A stretch of DNA of 64,000 nt from Phymatolithon calcareum (taxonomy: Eukaryota > Rhodophyta > Florideophyceae > Hapalidiales): positions 62,001-126,000 of the forward strand of contig OZ345383.1 of the NCBI GenBank assembly GCA_977006965.1, written 5' to 3'. The notes beneath the pieces are model-generated. The model had not been told where the DNA came from, ran no database searches, and saw only the letters and a program-made list of their open reading frames with translations. Every line of letters starts with the position of its first letter. Within the stretch, counting starts at the first letter, position 1. The position numbers were made by a program, and so were the translations under genes. Positions 1 through 9,540 of this stretch are shown in pieces.

Positions 1-1079
1 GATATCTTCTTGCCATGCAACAGATCCCAATGAATAGGACACCTTCAAGAAAACAAATCCTTGTTTCCTATCTATGTACCCACGCAATGTCCGCTAGCGG
101 CAGAAGGGCTACAAAAGACTTCAGGCAGTGGCATCGAGATTAAGCGCGTGCAGATTTCTCAGATGCAGTGGATGTGCGACACGACACTACTCTCACTGTA
201 TGGCACTGCACCTTGTAGAGTAACTATTTCCGAATTATATTATGGAAACGGAATGAATGTGCGGCAGGAAGGATACAGCTACACTAGCTCACCAAGGCAG
301 GTTAATCAAAATTATTCAGCCCGTTTTTCTTGGGCTGTTTGCTTTGTTCTTTATTCATCATGTAGTTCAAAGCGAACATGTGCGTTTATCCCGATCATTG
401 CGCGGGAAGGGACCTCATCGGAGTACCCAAAACACACTGCCTGCAGTGCATGTGAACAAAGCCTTTGAAGGAGTGTCTCCAGTGGATGAGTGGAAGCCTC
501 AAATCGCCGTTATACAGAAAGGGAATATGGAAACGCACAACGCAAAGACGCCGACGGTAAGTTACGTGAGACACCACAAGAAGACAAAGCCACAGCCAGC
601 ACCCGCCGCTGGGTCCGGTCACACTCCGAGTGCTATGTACATGCCAGGGCTATCACCCTGGCATTCGAATGTATTTTATTTTGCAATGCCCAGTGGCCAT
701 TGTTGCAGCCAGGTACACTGCAGATTCCATTGCGGTTCATCGAATACGTAGCCATTGCAAAAAGTGCCAACCTCACTCCAGATGACGTCAGGTCCCACTA
801 TCTTTGTACGTACAGTTCGCTCATTTAACGCGTACTGACCTGTAATCACGCTGTAGATTAATCGTGTGCAACAACGCATATGTTCCGTAGTGTGCCACGA
901 TGGTGCATCGAAGTGAGAGAAGAGTGGTGTGAATCGGTCGATTGAGCAGCAACAGATCCTCGCTTTGAAAAGGTCACCGTTCACTGCCTCTCCAACCTGT
1001 ACTGTACCCCTGTTATACTGGGTGTGGGCTCTTTCGGCAATATCGATGCCAAAGAGTGCTATCTCCAAGGAAATCGCTG

Positions 1080-1690
1080 AAGCACTGATGCCGTTTGTCG
1101 GCAAGGAACGACGTCTGGTGTGTGACAAAACGCTCGACCGCAGAATTGAGAAGGATTACCTCACCTGTCGCTGCCCCAAACCAGCGTGTTCCATTTCTAC
1201 TGTATCGTTTCTGGACAAGACTGAGTTCAACAACCGTTACGGGCACCTCAAAGTTGCTATGGTCGAGAAAGGACGGCCAAAGATCAAGATGAGACCGTCA
1301 TGCGCACGTATAAGGACGCTATAAGTGCAACTAAACTGCGCGGCGGCACCATTCGCTCTCATTTTCAGTTGCTATCACTTTCCGAGTACGACCTAGCCAT
1401 GTACGGGTACATCCGACTAGTGGTGATGAAGACTGTTCCCATATCAATGGTACAAGATTCTGATCTGCGCAAGATTTCTAGTATACCGTCAGCCTGGCGC
1501 CATTGACTGGCACTCGAGTTATCTTTCAACTTGTAATACTCGTTGAAAAGAGAATTGCTGATGAGCTATCAGGCACACAAGGCGCCGTGATGTACGATGG
1601 GTGGTCGTGTAACAACACTCTCTACGTTGCAGCTATTGCATCTTACTGCACCACTATTACTGCACGAGCCGGTACAGCACCGTTCACTGA
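1080..1690 (+). pseudogene. Degenerate hAT-like (BED/DUF659-type) transposase remnant
   Basis: Three overlapping + strand frames together read like the N-terminal half of a hAT-superfamily transposase. Near 1180-1280 a C-x-C...C...H segment could be a decayed BED finger. Near 1390-1500 there is a hydrophobic stretch ending in SSIPSAW. Near 1545-1665 lies VEKRIADELSGTQGAVMYDGW followed by N..LYVAAIASYC, which matches the family pattern of a core that starts with a 'DGWS/T' motif. The frames are broken by shifts and stops and no catalytic C-terminus (RHLS/dimerisation region) follows, so the copy is dead. I see no terminal inverted repeats or 8-bp duplication. Assignment rests on the DGW block only; an unrelated gene relic is possible. 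Confidence 0.4.
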
Positions 1691-1708
1691 GTCTAAAGTT
1701 GACGAGTT

Positions 1709-1850
1709 TGAATGTTCATTGCGGTTCCTGGAACCATTGCAAATCCTATTGTTGCGGCAGCAGCCATTGCAATGCCCATTGGTATCTTATCGCGAGCGAA
1801 ATGGGCAATGGGCATTGTCAGAAGTCTGGCAATGCTAACCAATAGCATTG
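1709..1850. repeat. CCATTGC-rich segment with 11-bp inverted repeat
   Basis: The word CCATTGC or its complement GCAATGG recurs through this stretch. CAATGCCCATT at 1770-1780 pairs exactly with AATGGGCATTG at 1807-1817. A related stretch with CATTGCGGTTC and CCATTGCAAA occurs at 655-770, so this may be a small dispersed or fold-back repeat. Confidence 0.4.
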
Positions 1851-2124
1851 TTAAGAGCCCTGGTACATGCCAAAGCCGGCGCACACTATTGGTAGAAGGC
1901 ATTCTGGAAATTACGTTTTCAAAACGCACTCCGCAGACTCCAGGGCGTCGAACAGCACGGGGAACCAGAAGGATAGCCAACAGCAGACGTCTTGTTTTCC
2001 GGCCAATTCAATCGTGTAAATTGATCACCACTCCGTTCGTATGGACAAACTTCAATTTGGAGAAAACGTTCGCACAGGGTGTGTCACCTCTTCAGACGTG
2101 TTCATGTTCTCACATGAGATCGAT

Positions 2125-3000
2125 GGGATATTTGATGATTTTATTTTGAGAGCTCCCAAAGCCTCACCTTGGAGTAACGGGGCAGCTCTTGCGACATTCT
2201 CTACGCTAAAGTCGCCTGGCTACTCAAAACGTTCTTGATTCGTAATTCTCTCCCATCAAGAGCTCCTGTGAGTCTCTTGCACTCAAACTCAAGTTCTGTA
2301 CTCATCTTCGACGACGCTAGAGTACGCTGTGAGGCGACTAGTTCGATCACCGCGGTAATCCCGCAGTAGGCACCCAACACTGATTTTCTCCAAAGGGGTG
2401 CTCGATTGAATGTCAACCTTAGGCACCTCAAACGTGTTGTTCTTTCTCCTATATATAGGATCCCTGTTAGCTTGCCTTCAGTAGGAATCTTTATTGATCT
2501 GTCTTCTTCCTTGTCCCACACCTTTGTTGTTTCATCTCTACTCCCCTTCTTGATGACAGATCCCTCCTGGGCTTTTTGAAGGGTTTGTCGCAAGTCTTCA
2601 TAAATCTTGAGATATTCAATATCCTTCATTGCTTCCTTTATGTCCTCATCTCTTCCAAAGTAACCTTCTGTTTCTTCAAGGCTCTATTTGTGTCTTACCA
2701 GGCTTAATGCAAATCTTTCTGCTTGATGACGTCTCCTCATCTTTGGTGGTCCCAGTCGGCACAGAACTCGCATTCGGTCCGGCGGTGTTCGGCATATGTT
2801 CCGAAAACATTCTTGTAGAACAAGCCCTCTGCTGACTTGCCGAGAGCAATCGATTTGTCATTGGAGTCACGTGTAGCGCATACTCCCATTTCGGGATAAC
2901 TAGCGACTTAAAGATCCTGATGCATGTCGCCGGTTTGAATCCTCGAACATTCACTCCAAGCTCCCGAAGCTTATGTATGCATCCTGCATGAGATCGATGG
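2125..3000 (-). mobile_element. LINE family A, 5'-truncated copy (RT C-terminal and post-RT region)
   Basis: The minus strand encodes, with breaks, the stretch after the RT palm (IFKSLVIPKWEYALH at about 2870-2925) and the A-family C-terminal block (RLRCLRLTFNRAPLWRKSVL at about 2380-2440), then ELEFECKRLTGAL and RELRIKNVLSSQ. The 3' end is the conserved A terminus, GGGAGCTCTCAAAATAAAAT, followed by CATCAAATATCCC at 2125-2165. Same architecture as the copies at 6516-7186, 23728-24562 and 25530-26562. Frames are interrupted; not functional. Confidence 0.75.
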
Positions 3001-3819
3001 CGAACTGTTTATTGGGCATGTATATAGCTTTCGAGCTGGTTGAGCGAGAAAACAGCTTCAGAATGCTTCTCAATTACGCAGGGGTCTAACTGTCTGCAAT
3101 GCATTTCTCAAGAGGTACGGGTGGAACAAAAGTATCAGGTGAGATGTATGATCATGTTCGATTCCACAAGTTCCAAGAGCCGAAGACCAGGATCTCTTTG
3201 GCTAATTTACATTTCCAATGCTTAATAATGTCGCTCTGTGCAAATTATTGTCCTGTCGACATGAACATAGATACAGAACAAAAAGTGAAGAGCTTCACTC
3301 CACATTGAGTACACTTGGACAAAAAATAATAAATCGCTACGAAAACGAAAAGGCCACTCCAAGAAGGTTAGTTTTTACCTTGTCACGTTTCTTGAATTCA
3401 ATTAATTCTAATGCGCTCAACAGTTGCCGTTTGAAGTCAACAACCAACCTGCTCTCCATCTCATTTTGAGTTAGCGGGCTCTCTAGGAGCATAGTACAAA
3501 CGTGGATGTTTCAGGTCCGGGAGAGTGAGATTTGCGGGCAACCCGCCGGTGTTGTGACGAGGAATGCTACTACAGTATATATGCGCCCCGAAATGTTTGC
3601 TGCGTATCTGGTTTTCTTCAGTTGTTTTCGGCGTCGAGCTGCAGTTATGCTGTGCATATTTTTCACGGGCATTGGGAACCAGGATTTGAATTGAGCGAAA
3701 AAGATGAAAGCTGTATCTAGATGTCAGCTAGGTGAACGTTGCCAACACAGTGGAAGGTAAAAACGATTTTTGTTATTCTGCTTACAACTAATAGGTTGAG
3801 CTTAATACAAAACAGAAGA
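3001..3819. other. Unassigned sequence between LINE fragments
   Basis: I see no convincing gene, RNA or terminal repeat. Short open frames here lack recognisable domains. Confidence 0.5.
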
Positions 3820-4045
3820 GTGTGATACTGTAATCAAGATACGAGAAGTTAATTAGATGTCCCTCAGGACACAAAGCCTAATAGCGGGAACACCAGCAGC
3901 GAACCCACAAAAACACCACATAGAAGGTAGGACGATCTAGGTTCCAAACTTTCCCAACCGCCTATGGCAGGCGGTAGGTTTCAACGGTCTACACACTGGA
4001 AGGTAGCAACTGAGGAAGCCTTGCCCATATATTCGTAAGACTGTG
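3820..4045 (+). mobile_element. LINE family B, 3' terminal fragment
   Basis: Nearly the same sequence as 27508-27740, including ACACCACATAGAAGGTAGGA, a hairpin with arms CCGCCT and AGGCGG, and the B terminus TTCGTAAGACTGTG. The fragment is interrupted right at the terminus by an inverted copy of the same end (4071-4082). Confidence 0.7.
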
Positions 4046-4082
4046 GTTTTTTTTTAAAAAAGAAAAGCCTCACAGTCTTACG
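4034..4082. repeat. Tail-to-tail inverted LINE B termini
   Basis: CGTAAGACTGTG (4034-4045) and CACAGTCTTACG (4071-4082) are exact reverse complements, separated by T- and A-rich sequence. Both are the family B 3' end, so two termini face each other. Confidence 0.7.
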
Positions 4083-4094
4083 AAAATACGCCAA

Positions 4095-4355
4095 TAAACC
4101 AAAACAGTCAGTATGATATGTTGATCTTAATGATTGAGCTGGTCGCGCTCCAACGCAATCTATCTTCATCCAAGATTAGTCCTGAAATTGAATATGAATG
4201 TAAGCGACTATTTGGGCCCTTGTTGGGAGAGAAATACGAATCAAGGATATACTGAATAGTCAAACTACGTTAGCTGAGAAAATCGTGCGAAAGCGGCGCT
4301 GTTACTCTTGAAGAGAGGCCTTGGGAGCTTTTAAAATAAATCGACACATATCCCC
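4095..4355 (+). mobile_element. LINE family A, 3' terminal fragment
   Basis: Contains the A-family C-terminal coding block (a stretch reading like ELVALQRNLSSS, then EYECKRL and RELRIKDIL, with breaks) and ends in TTGGGAGCTTTTAAAATAAA followed by TCGACACATATCCCC. Directly followed by a (GATGAT)n run belonging to a different element end. Confidence 0.65.
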
Positions 4356-4440
4356 GATGATGATGATGATTGCTTTATTCCCCTAATAAGAGGCTAGCAC
4401 GTCTAGAAGGCTTCATTTGATTCCACTTGCTGAGGTCGGA
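4356..4440 (-). mobile_element. LINE-like 3' end with (ATC)n tail (family E)
   Basis: Read on the minus strand the sequence ends TTAGGGGAATAAAGCAATC and then (ATC)n, the form expected of a LINE with a short-repeat tail. A related terminus, ATAGGGGAATAAAGCATTC, occurs at about 39448-39468. Only the 3' untranslated end is present. Confidence 0.4.
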
Positions 4441-4542
4441 GGCGTTTGTTATGGCCGATTCGATATTTTGGTTTGGTATATCTACTATGCGTACCCGGAA
4501 TATACTCCTCTCTCCTGAGCGATATACCAAACCAAAATATCT

Positions 4543-4810
4543 GTAATCACTGGTGAAAAAGTGGATAATGGTTTATCTTGATAAGGGGTGATCTCTCCGA
4601 TGAGATGGTGAGATGCTCTCTACTAAAACTACGAAGGGGGAACTGCTTAAATAGGCTTCCCATTGCCTTCCAGTCATGGGATTTGCTGGAAGCCTATTGC
4701 GTGCTTCCTGCTCGCAGAACTATGTCGGAATTTAGGTCGCCTATTCCTACAGCTTCTGAGGCCACTGCATCATTGCGTGTCTACAGTGCCCCATACACGC
4801 GAAGAGTGTA
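4543..4810 (-). mobile_element. Gypsy 3' LTR-like end, left arm of palindrome
   Basis: Mirror copy of 6187-6454. Read on the minus strand it ends in GTGATTACA, fitting the CA end of an LTR; the TG start is not clear (candidates lie 15-30 bases after the chromodomain stop). It contains an 11-bp stem, AATAGGCTTCC with GGAAGCCTATT. Confidence 0.5.
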
Positions 4811-5023
4811 TTAATCATTGATTCGCAATGCTTGCTTGGCCTTCTTCGCCAGCTTTTTCTTGCGTGTGTTGGACAAGAATACTGCAAGCTCTTCAGGTAC
4901 ATCTTCATGAAGTTCTTCAATCTTCTGCCACGTCCAATCGCTTTTGTCCGACAAACCTGACCACTGAACTTGAACGAAGATTCCATCTGGTGCTTCTCCT
5001 ATATCCACGAGTTTTTCAATCAT
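4811..5023 (-). pseudogene. Gypsy chromodomain ORF, left-arm copy
   Basis: Identical in sequence to the right-arm chromodomain (5974-6186) but inverted. See that entry for motifs. Confidence 0.8.
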
Positions 5024-5030
5024 CTCGTAC

Positions 5031-5346
5031 TTAAGTCTCAGAGTGTTCTGCTTGTTTCGTCAGCTCATTGCTTGCCTTTTTTCCGTCAACGTCAACACGG
5101 TACAATTGCATTCTGCTCGCATGGACTCGATCTGTTTTCCCATCCACTATGCTTGTCACATCGTAGACCAATTCGCTAACAATTGTAGACACTCGCTTAG
5201 GACCGATCCATTTGAACTGCAATTTGTGCTTCTTCTTCTTGCCATCCGGAACACGTACAACCACAAAATCACCTAATTGGAATTGGTGACTCACGATGTT
5301 CGTGTTTTTGTTGTGTTGCTTGATTTGCTTCAACCGATTCTTGCTG
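5031..5346 (-). pseudogene. Gypsy integrase C-terminal fragment, left-arm copy
   Basis: A 100-residue open frame, identical to the last 100 residues of the right-arm integrase, containing FQLGDFVVVRVPDG and KWIGPKRV. It stops abruptly at the palindrome breakpoint (5346), so the rest of the integrase is absent in this arm. Confidence 0.85.
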
Positions 5347-5360
5347 CTTGCAACGCTCTT

Positions 5361-5966
5361 TTGTTCGAATTACTCGCGCCCCAGGATTGGACTGCGGTGG
5401 CAGGCATGTTGATGACCATTATCAACGAATGTCCCGTCAAGAGGCTGGGCTCCAACACTGATGGAACATACAGAAGTCCGCTTCAAGTCATGACTGGTAT
5501 CAAGCCAACGCGCACACAATTAGTCATTGACTGCGAGGCACATAATGGGAAGACGAGAAGCATGGAAAAGGCAAGGGCTATACAATTACTGGAGATTAAC
5601 ACACTTCAGTCTGCAATTGAGAACATGCACAAAGATGTCGCGGAAAAAGTCAGCAAGAATCGGTTGAAGCAAATCAAGCAACACAACAAAAACACGAACA
5701 TCGTGAGTCACCAATTCCAATTAGGTGATTTTGTGGTTGTACGTGTTCCGGATGGCAAGAAGAAGAAGCACAAATTGCAGTTCAAATGGATCGGTCCTAA
5801 GCGAGTGTCTACAATTGTTAGCGAATTGGTCTACGATGTGACAAGCATAGTGGATGGGAAAACAGATCGAGTCCATGCGAGCAGAATGCAATTGTACCGT
5901 GTTGACGTTGACGGAAAAAAGGCAAGCAATGAGCTGACGAAACAAGCAGAACACTCTGAGACTTAA
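5361..5966 (+). pseudogene. Ty3/gypsy integrase C-terminal region
   Basis: About 200 residues of the integrase C-terminal part of a Ty3/gypsy polyprotein. It reads through the typical region after the catalytic core (DWTAVAGMLMTIINECPVKR, then PLQVMTGIKPTRTQ), a basic helical stretch, and the GPY/F-like SH3 module (FQLGDFVVVRVPDG, KWIGPKRV, ASRMQLYRV). The open frame formally begins at 5277 inside the inverted left arm, but codons before about 5361 are antisense of that arm and not integrase. The catalytic DDE residues, RT, RNase H and gag are absent. It ends in a stop at 5966, and the chromodomain continues in another frame from 5974, so a frameshift separates them. Confidence 0.85.
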
Positions 5967-5973
5967 GTACGAG

Positions 5974-6186
5974 ATGATTGAAAAACTCGTGGATATAGGA
6001 GAAGCACCAGATGGAATCTTCGTTCAAGTTCAGTGGTCAGGTTTGTCGGACAAAAGCGATTGGACGTGGCAGAAGATTGAAGAACTTCATGAAGATGTAC
6101 CTGAAGAGCTTGCAGTATTCTTGTCCAACACACGCAAGAAAAAGCTGGCGAAGAAGGCCAAGCAAGCATTGCGAATCAATGATTAA
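5974..6186 (+). pseudogene. Gypsy chromodomain (chromovirus type), right arm
   Basis: A 70-residue frame with a chromodomain-like fold signature: YEMIEKLVDIG just before and in the frame, FVQVQWSGLSD, then SDWTWQKIEELHEDVPEEL. This matches the chromodomain consensus of a beta barrel with an aromatic tryptophan and a C-terminal helix. In chromoviruses the domain sits at the integrase C-terminus and directs integration to marked chromatin. A basic tail (KKKLAKKAK) follows. It is out of frame with the preceding integrase, so the present copy would not make the fusion. Confidence 0.8.
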
Positions 6187-6454
6187 TACACTCTTCGCGT
6201 GTATGGGGCACTGTAGACACGCAATGATGCAGTGGCCTCAGAAGCTGTAGGAATAGGCGACCTAAATTCCGACATAGTTCTGCGAGCAGGAAGCACGCAA
6301 TAGGCTTCCAGCAAATCCCATGACTGGAAGGCAATGGGAAGCCTATTTGAGCAGTTCCCCCTTCGTAGTTTTAGTAGAGAGCATCTCACCATCTCATCGG
6401 AGAGATCACCCCTTATCAAGATAAACCATTATCCACTTTTTCACCAGTGATTAC
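6187..6454 (+). mobile_element. Gypsy 3' LTR-like end, right arm
   Basis: Follows the chromodomain stop and ends GTGATTACA directly before the flank word U (6455-6474). No second LTR, primer-binding site or clear polypurine tract is visible. Confidence 0.5.
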
Positions 6455-6515
6455 AGATATTTTGGTTTGGTATATCGCTCAGGAGAGAGGAGTATGTTCC
6501 GGGTACGCATAGTAG

Positions 6516-7186
6516 TAGATCCTGCTAACGAGCCTAATACAATGTGGGACCACCAAAGATGAGGAGACGTCATAAAGCAGAAAGATTTGCATTAAGCCTG
6601 GTAAGACACAAAAAGCGCCTTGAAGAAACAGAAGGTTACTTTGGAAGAGATGAGGACGTAAAGGAAGCAATGAAGGATATTGAATATCTCTAGATGTATG
6701 AAGACTTGCGACAAACCCTTCAGAAAGCCCAGGAGGGATCTGTCACGAAGAAGAGGAGGAGAGAGAAAACAATTAAGGTATCATATGAGAAAAGGAAGAA
6801 GAAGGCAGATCAATGAAGATTCCGATTGAAGGCAAGCTAACAGGGATCCTTTACGTAGGAGAAAGAACAACACGATTGAGGTGCCTAAGGTTGACATTCA
6901 ATCGAGCACCCCTTTGGAGGAAATCAGTGTTGGGTGCTTACTGTGGGATTACCGCGGTGATCGAACTAGTCGCCTTACAACGTACTCTACCGTCGGCGTT
7001 GATGAGTACAGAAATTGAGTTTGAGTGCAAGAGACTCACAGAAGCTCTTGTTGGGAGAGAATTACGAATCAAGAACGTTTTGAGTAGCCAGATGACTTTA
7101 GCGTAGAGATTATCGCAAGAGCTTCCCCGTTACTCCAAGGTGAGGCTTTGGGAGCTCTCAAAATAAAATCATCAAATATCTCTAGT
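6516..7186 (+). mobile_element. LINE family A, 3' fragment
   Basis: Encodes with breaks the post-RT helical segment (MRRRHKAERFALSLVRHKK-like at about 6556-6615), then TTRLRCLRLTFNRAPLWRKS and ELVALQRTLPSALM, and ends CTTTGGGAGCTCTCAAAATA with AAATCATCAAATATC. Flanked by inverted copies of repeat V (6476-6515 and 7187-7230). Confidence 0.75.
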
Positions 7187-7245
7187 ACAATGCGTACCCG
7201 GAACAGACGCCTCGCTCCTGGGCGATATATGTTGGTATTAGACTT
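7187..7245 (-). repeat. Diverged third copy of flank repeat V (plus decayed U)
   Basis: ATGCGTACCCGGAACA followed by a CCTC.CTCCTG.GCGATATA pattern matches 4486-4528 and, inverted, 6470-6510. The word U is decayed here. Confidence 0.55.
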
Positions 7246-7498
7246 GTAGTCGGGCAGGCATAAGTAATTCGTCTTTAAGAAAGTTCTAATGCCCACTAGT
7301 GCAATGCCGAGATCGCACTAGTGTATTGACAGCGTACAGTATATGAAGAAGTTTTCTTTACTCTCTCATTCTTCCCAAAAGAAACACTGCGTGGCTATGG
7401 ACAGTAGTTTTTTCGTTTGCCAGGTGTCGTGTACCTTCGCATACAGTAGCGGGCCAAACATTCTTCATGTGCAGGGTAAAAGTTTGGAGTCGCGACTA

Positions 7499-7562
7499 CA
7501 GTGTATGGATATGGTTTTATAGTTATACCTGGCCCCTCCTGGCGCGGGGGAAAGTGGTAACC
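7499..7562 (+). repeat. Dispersed repeat R, copy 1
   Basis: Reads CAGTGTATGG, then GGTTTTAT, then CCTCCTGGCGCGGGGGAAAG. Related copies are at 8171-8234 (-) and 9113-9174 (+). Confidence 0.5.
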
Positions 7563-8030
7563 AATTACAGACTGGCATTCAGAAGTAAAAATTGGCCAGT
7601 TTGTCGCCGGCGCGAAAAGTATGATAACTTATGATGGCGACAGAAAAACTCATGTCCGCGTTTCTGGCCTCTGCTACTCGATTCTCGGTCCGACTACATC
7701 ACGTTGAATCTACTATAGAAACAAGTTCAAGACTCCGTCACCGGCGTGACCGTATTCTACTAATTGCTGTAGTTCTCTACAAAGCTTGAATGATAGGATT
7801 GGCGGGTTCCCCCATGGGCGAAAAAAATCATCCGTTCGCCTGTCTTTCCTCCTTATCTGGCCGTGGCAGAGTGTGGGTTCTCCAAGTATTGCCGATGCGA
7901 AGGCCATGAATGTCCGCGTCGCTGAGAAAAATCCTTTGTCTGAAAGCCAGAATCAGTGATATTTGCAAAATGCGACGTTTATCATAATATCGCTCCTGTC
8001 ACAGAATCCCCAGTAAGTGCTAGTCTAATA

Positions 8031-8088
8031 TACCTCGATAGCTAGATGAATAAGCGATAAAACGCTTATTCATCTTGCTGTCGAGGTA
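8031..8088. repeat. 26-bp hairpin with 6-base loop
   Basis: Arms 8031-8056 and 8063-8088 pair with two mismatches; the inner 12 bp (GATGAATAAGCG with CGCTTATTCATC) are perfect around the loop ATAAAA. Confidence 0.85.
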
Positions 8089-8170
8089 GTTCTTGCCAAG
8101 TTCTGCTAGGTGGCGACGGAAATTTATATACTGAACTGAACGGAGATATCCAGAGAGCTACGGTAGTTAG

Positions 8171-8234
8171 ATGCCTCTTTCCCGACGCCAGGGGGGACCT
8201 GGACGTACCATAAAACCGTAGCCATACACTGTTG
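8171..8234 (-). repeat. Dispersed repeat R, copy 2 (inverted)
   Basis: On the minus strand it reads CAGTGTATGGCTACGGTTTT and then CCTGGCGTCGGGAAAGAGG, the same order of words as copy 1. Confidence 0.5.
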
Positions 8235-9112
8235 TGGTTATGGTTCCTGAAGCCGTCCACCTGGTGATACTGAATGAATTAGCCCTGCGCTTGATGATTC
8301 TTGTTGTACTACGGTATAGTGTAATTAATCATTTTTATTGAGGTGCCCGGTGCCCCCTTGACGAAGTAAGTTGGCAACCTTCCATTTTCTAGAGGGCTTC
8401 TAGCTGCGCGTATCATACCTGCTCGTTAGGATCATCTCTACTTGTTCGGCTACAGTCAGGCCGAATTAGTTCCAGGATTCCTCGATGCTATGCTGCGCGG
8501 TGCTGCTGTTCTCCATCTCAGGGGGGCGTGGCCAGTGGTCAGTCAAGTTCTGAAGAATGGTAACAGTTACTGTTCCTAATTCCCTTAGCTTACTTCTCGT
8601 CCAAACTACGGTATAATAAGGACAGGCAGGTGACCTTGTTTTTGTTCTCCTGTAAACAACGAGCGGGGAGTGAATAGTATTGGCATCACGTGATGCAGGT
8701 CGTTCTGTAAGATGACGTTCTTATCCATACCCAAATATGCCACTATGCCGTCGACAGGGCAACGAATGACCCGTTCTACTCAATTTTTTCAATAATGAAC
8801 AGTACCATGCGCCTTGAATTGATTGCACAATGTAAGTAATAGTGTATGTAAGCATTGAACATGCACGCTCGCCCACGCCATGCGGCACCAATGGCAGCGC
8901 GACATGGCATTGCAGCAACTGATGGCAGCACTTGCGTTTTTACGAGTGTGCGACTTTCTGCTTTTGACGCAAATCGAACAGGTCTTCATACTGTACAGTA
9001 CAGTAGCACGACTTTGATGTGGCGTGGCCGGTTTTACACATTCCCCAGTTGTAGCTGGCCCTAGCACCGGGGCACATTATCTCCTGCAGTCCTCTGTATA
9101 GCTACAGTACTG

Positions 9113-9174
9113 CACAGTATGGTTGTACAGTATGTGAGTATCTGGGGCCGCCTGGCGTTGGGGAAAGAGGCAAC
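9113..9174 (+). repeat. Dispersed repeat R, copy 3
   Basis: ACAGTATGGTTG... CCGCCTGGCGTTGGGGAAAG, matching the other R copies, with TACAGTA words in its left half. Confidence 0.4.
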
Positions 9175-9432
9175 TCATCTTCTGCAGTGCAGTACAGTAT
9201 GTTGTTGGCCACACCACAGTACAATACATTTTATAATTTATTAGCTTCTTCTTTCGTTTACCAGCTACAATAGTCTGATACAGTACAGTATTGTTGTCTG
9301 TCTACTCTCGTCAAGGTGGGCAAGCGAGCGCTGTTGGGCTGCATTACGAATGTGCTTCTGAGTTGATTTTTCAGCACTGGTTGCCATCAGTTAAGGTAAA
9401 ATTTAATTATCTTTTAGTCGTGGCATGCGAAT

Positions 9433-9540
9433 TGCATCCGATTGCAATCGGATGCATATTGCCTTCTCAAGAAGGGATGCAAAAAGAGTCGTGATCAGTA
9501 TCATAATTGATCACGGATGTCAAATTATTCAACATCCGTG
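9433..9540. repeat. Three consecutive inverted repeats
   Basis: A perfect 24-bp palindrome (9433-9456, left half TGCATCCGATTG), then CGTGATCA/TGATCACG (9490-9497, 9508-9515), then CACGGATGT/ACATCCGTG (9512-9520, 9532-9540). The last two share four bases, so the hairpins are mutually exclusive. Confidence 0.85.

Larger units (their letters stand above)
4482..6515. repeat. Large palindrome made of gypsy 3' ends (865-bp arms, 304-bp spacer)
   Basis: Positions x and 10997-x are complementary from 4482-5346 against 5651-6515. I saw only a few mismatches over 865 bp (for example 4501/6496 and 4648/6349). Each arm holds, from outside in, about 40 bp of flank (called V), a 20-bp flank word GATATTTTGGTTTGGTATAT (called U), the retrotransposon 3' end closing in GATTACA, a chromodomain ORF and the integrase C-terminus. 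The spacer 5347-5650 is unpaired and continues the integrase of the right arm. Because flanking DNA outside the element is duplicated as well, the palindrome formed after insertion, or it is an assembly artefact. Confidence 0.9.
7246..8989. other. Intergenic region, no gene recognised
   Basis: No ORF with a recognisable domain. It contains two copies of a 60-bp dispersed repeat (7499-7562, 8171-8234) and a 26-bp hairpin (8031-8088), annotated separately. Confidence 0.5.

Noticed and set aside
5277-5360. Start of the 229-residue integrase frame in the left palindrome arm
   Set aside because: These codons are antisense of the left-arm integrase, joined by the rearrangement; the homologous integrase starts at about 5361.
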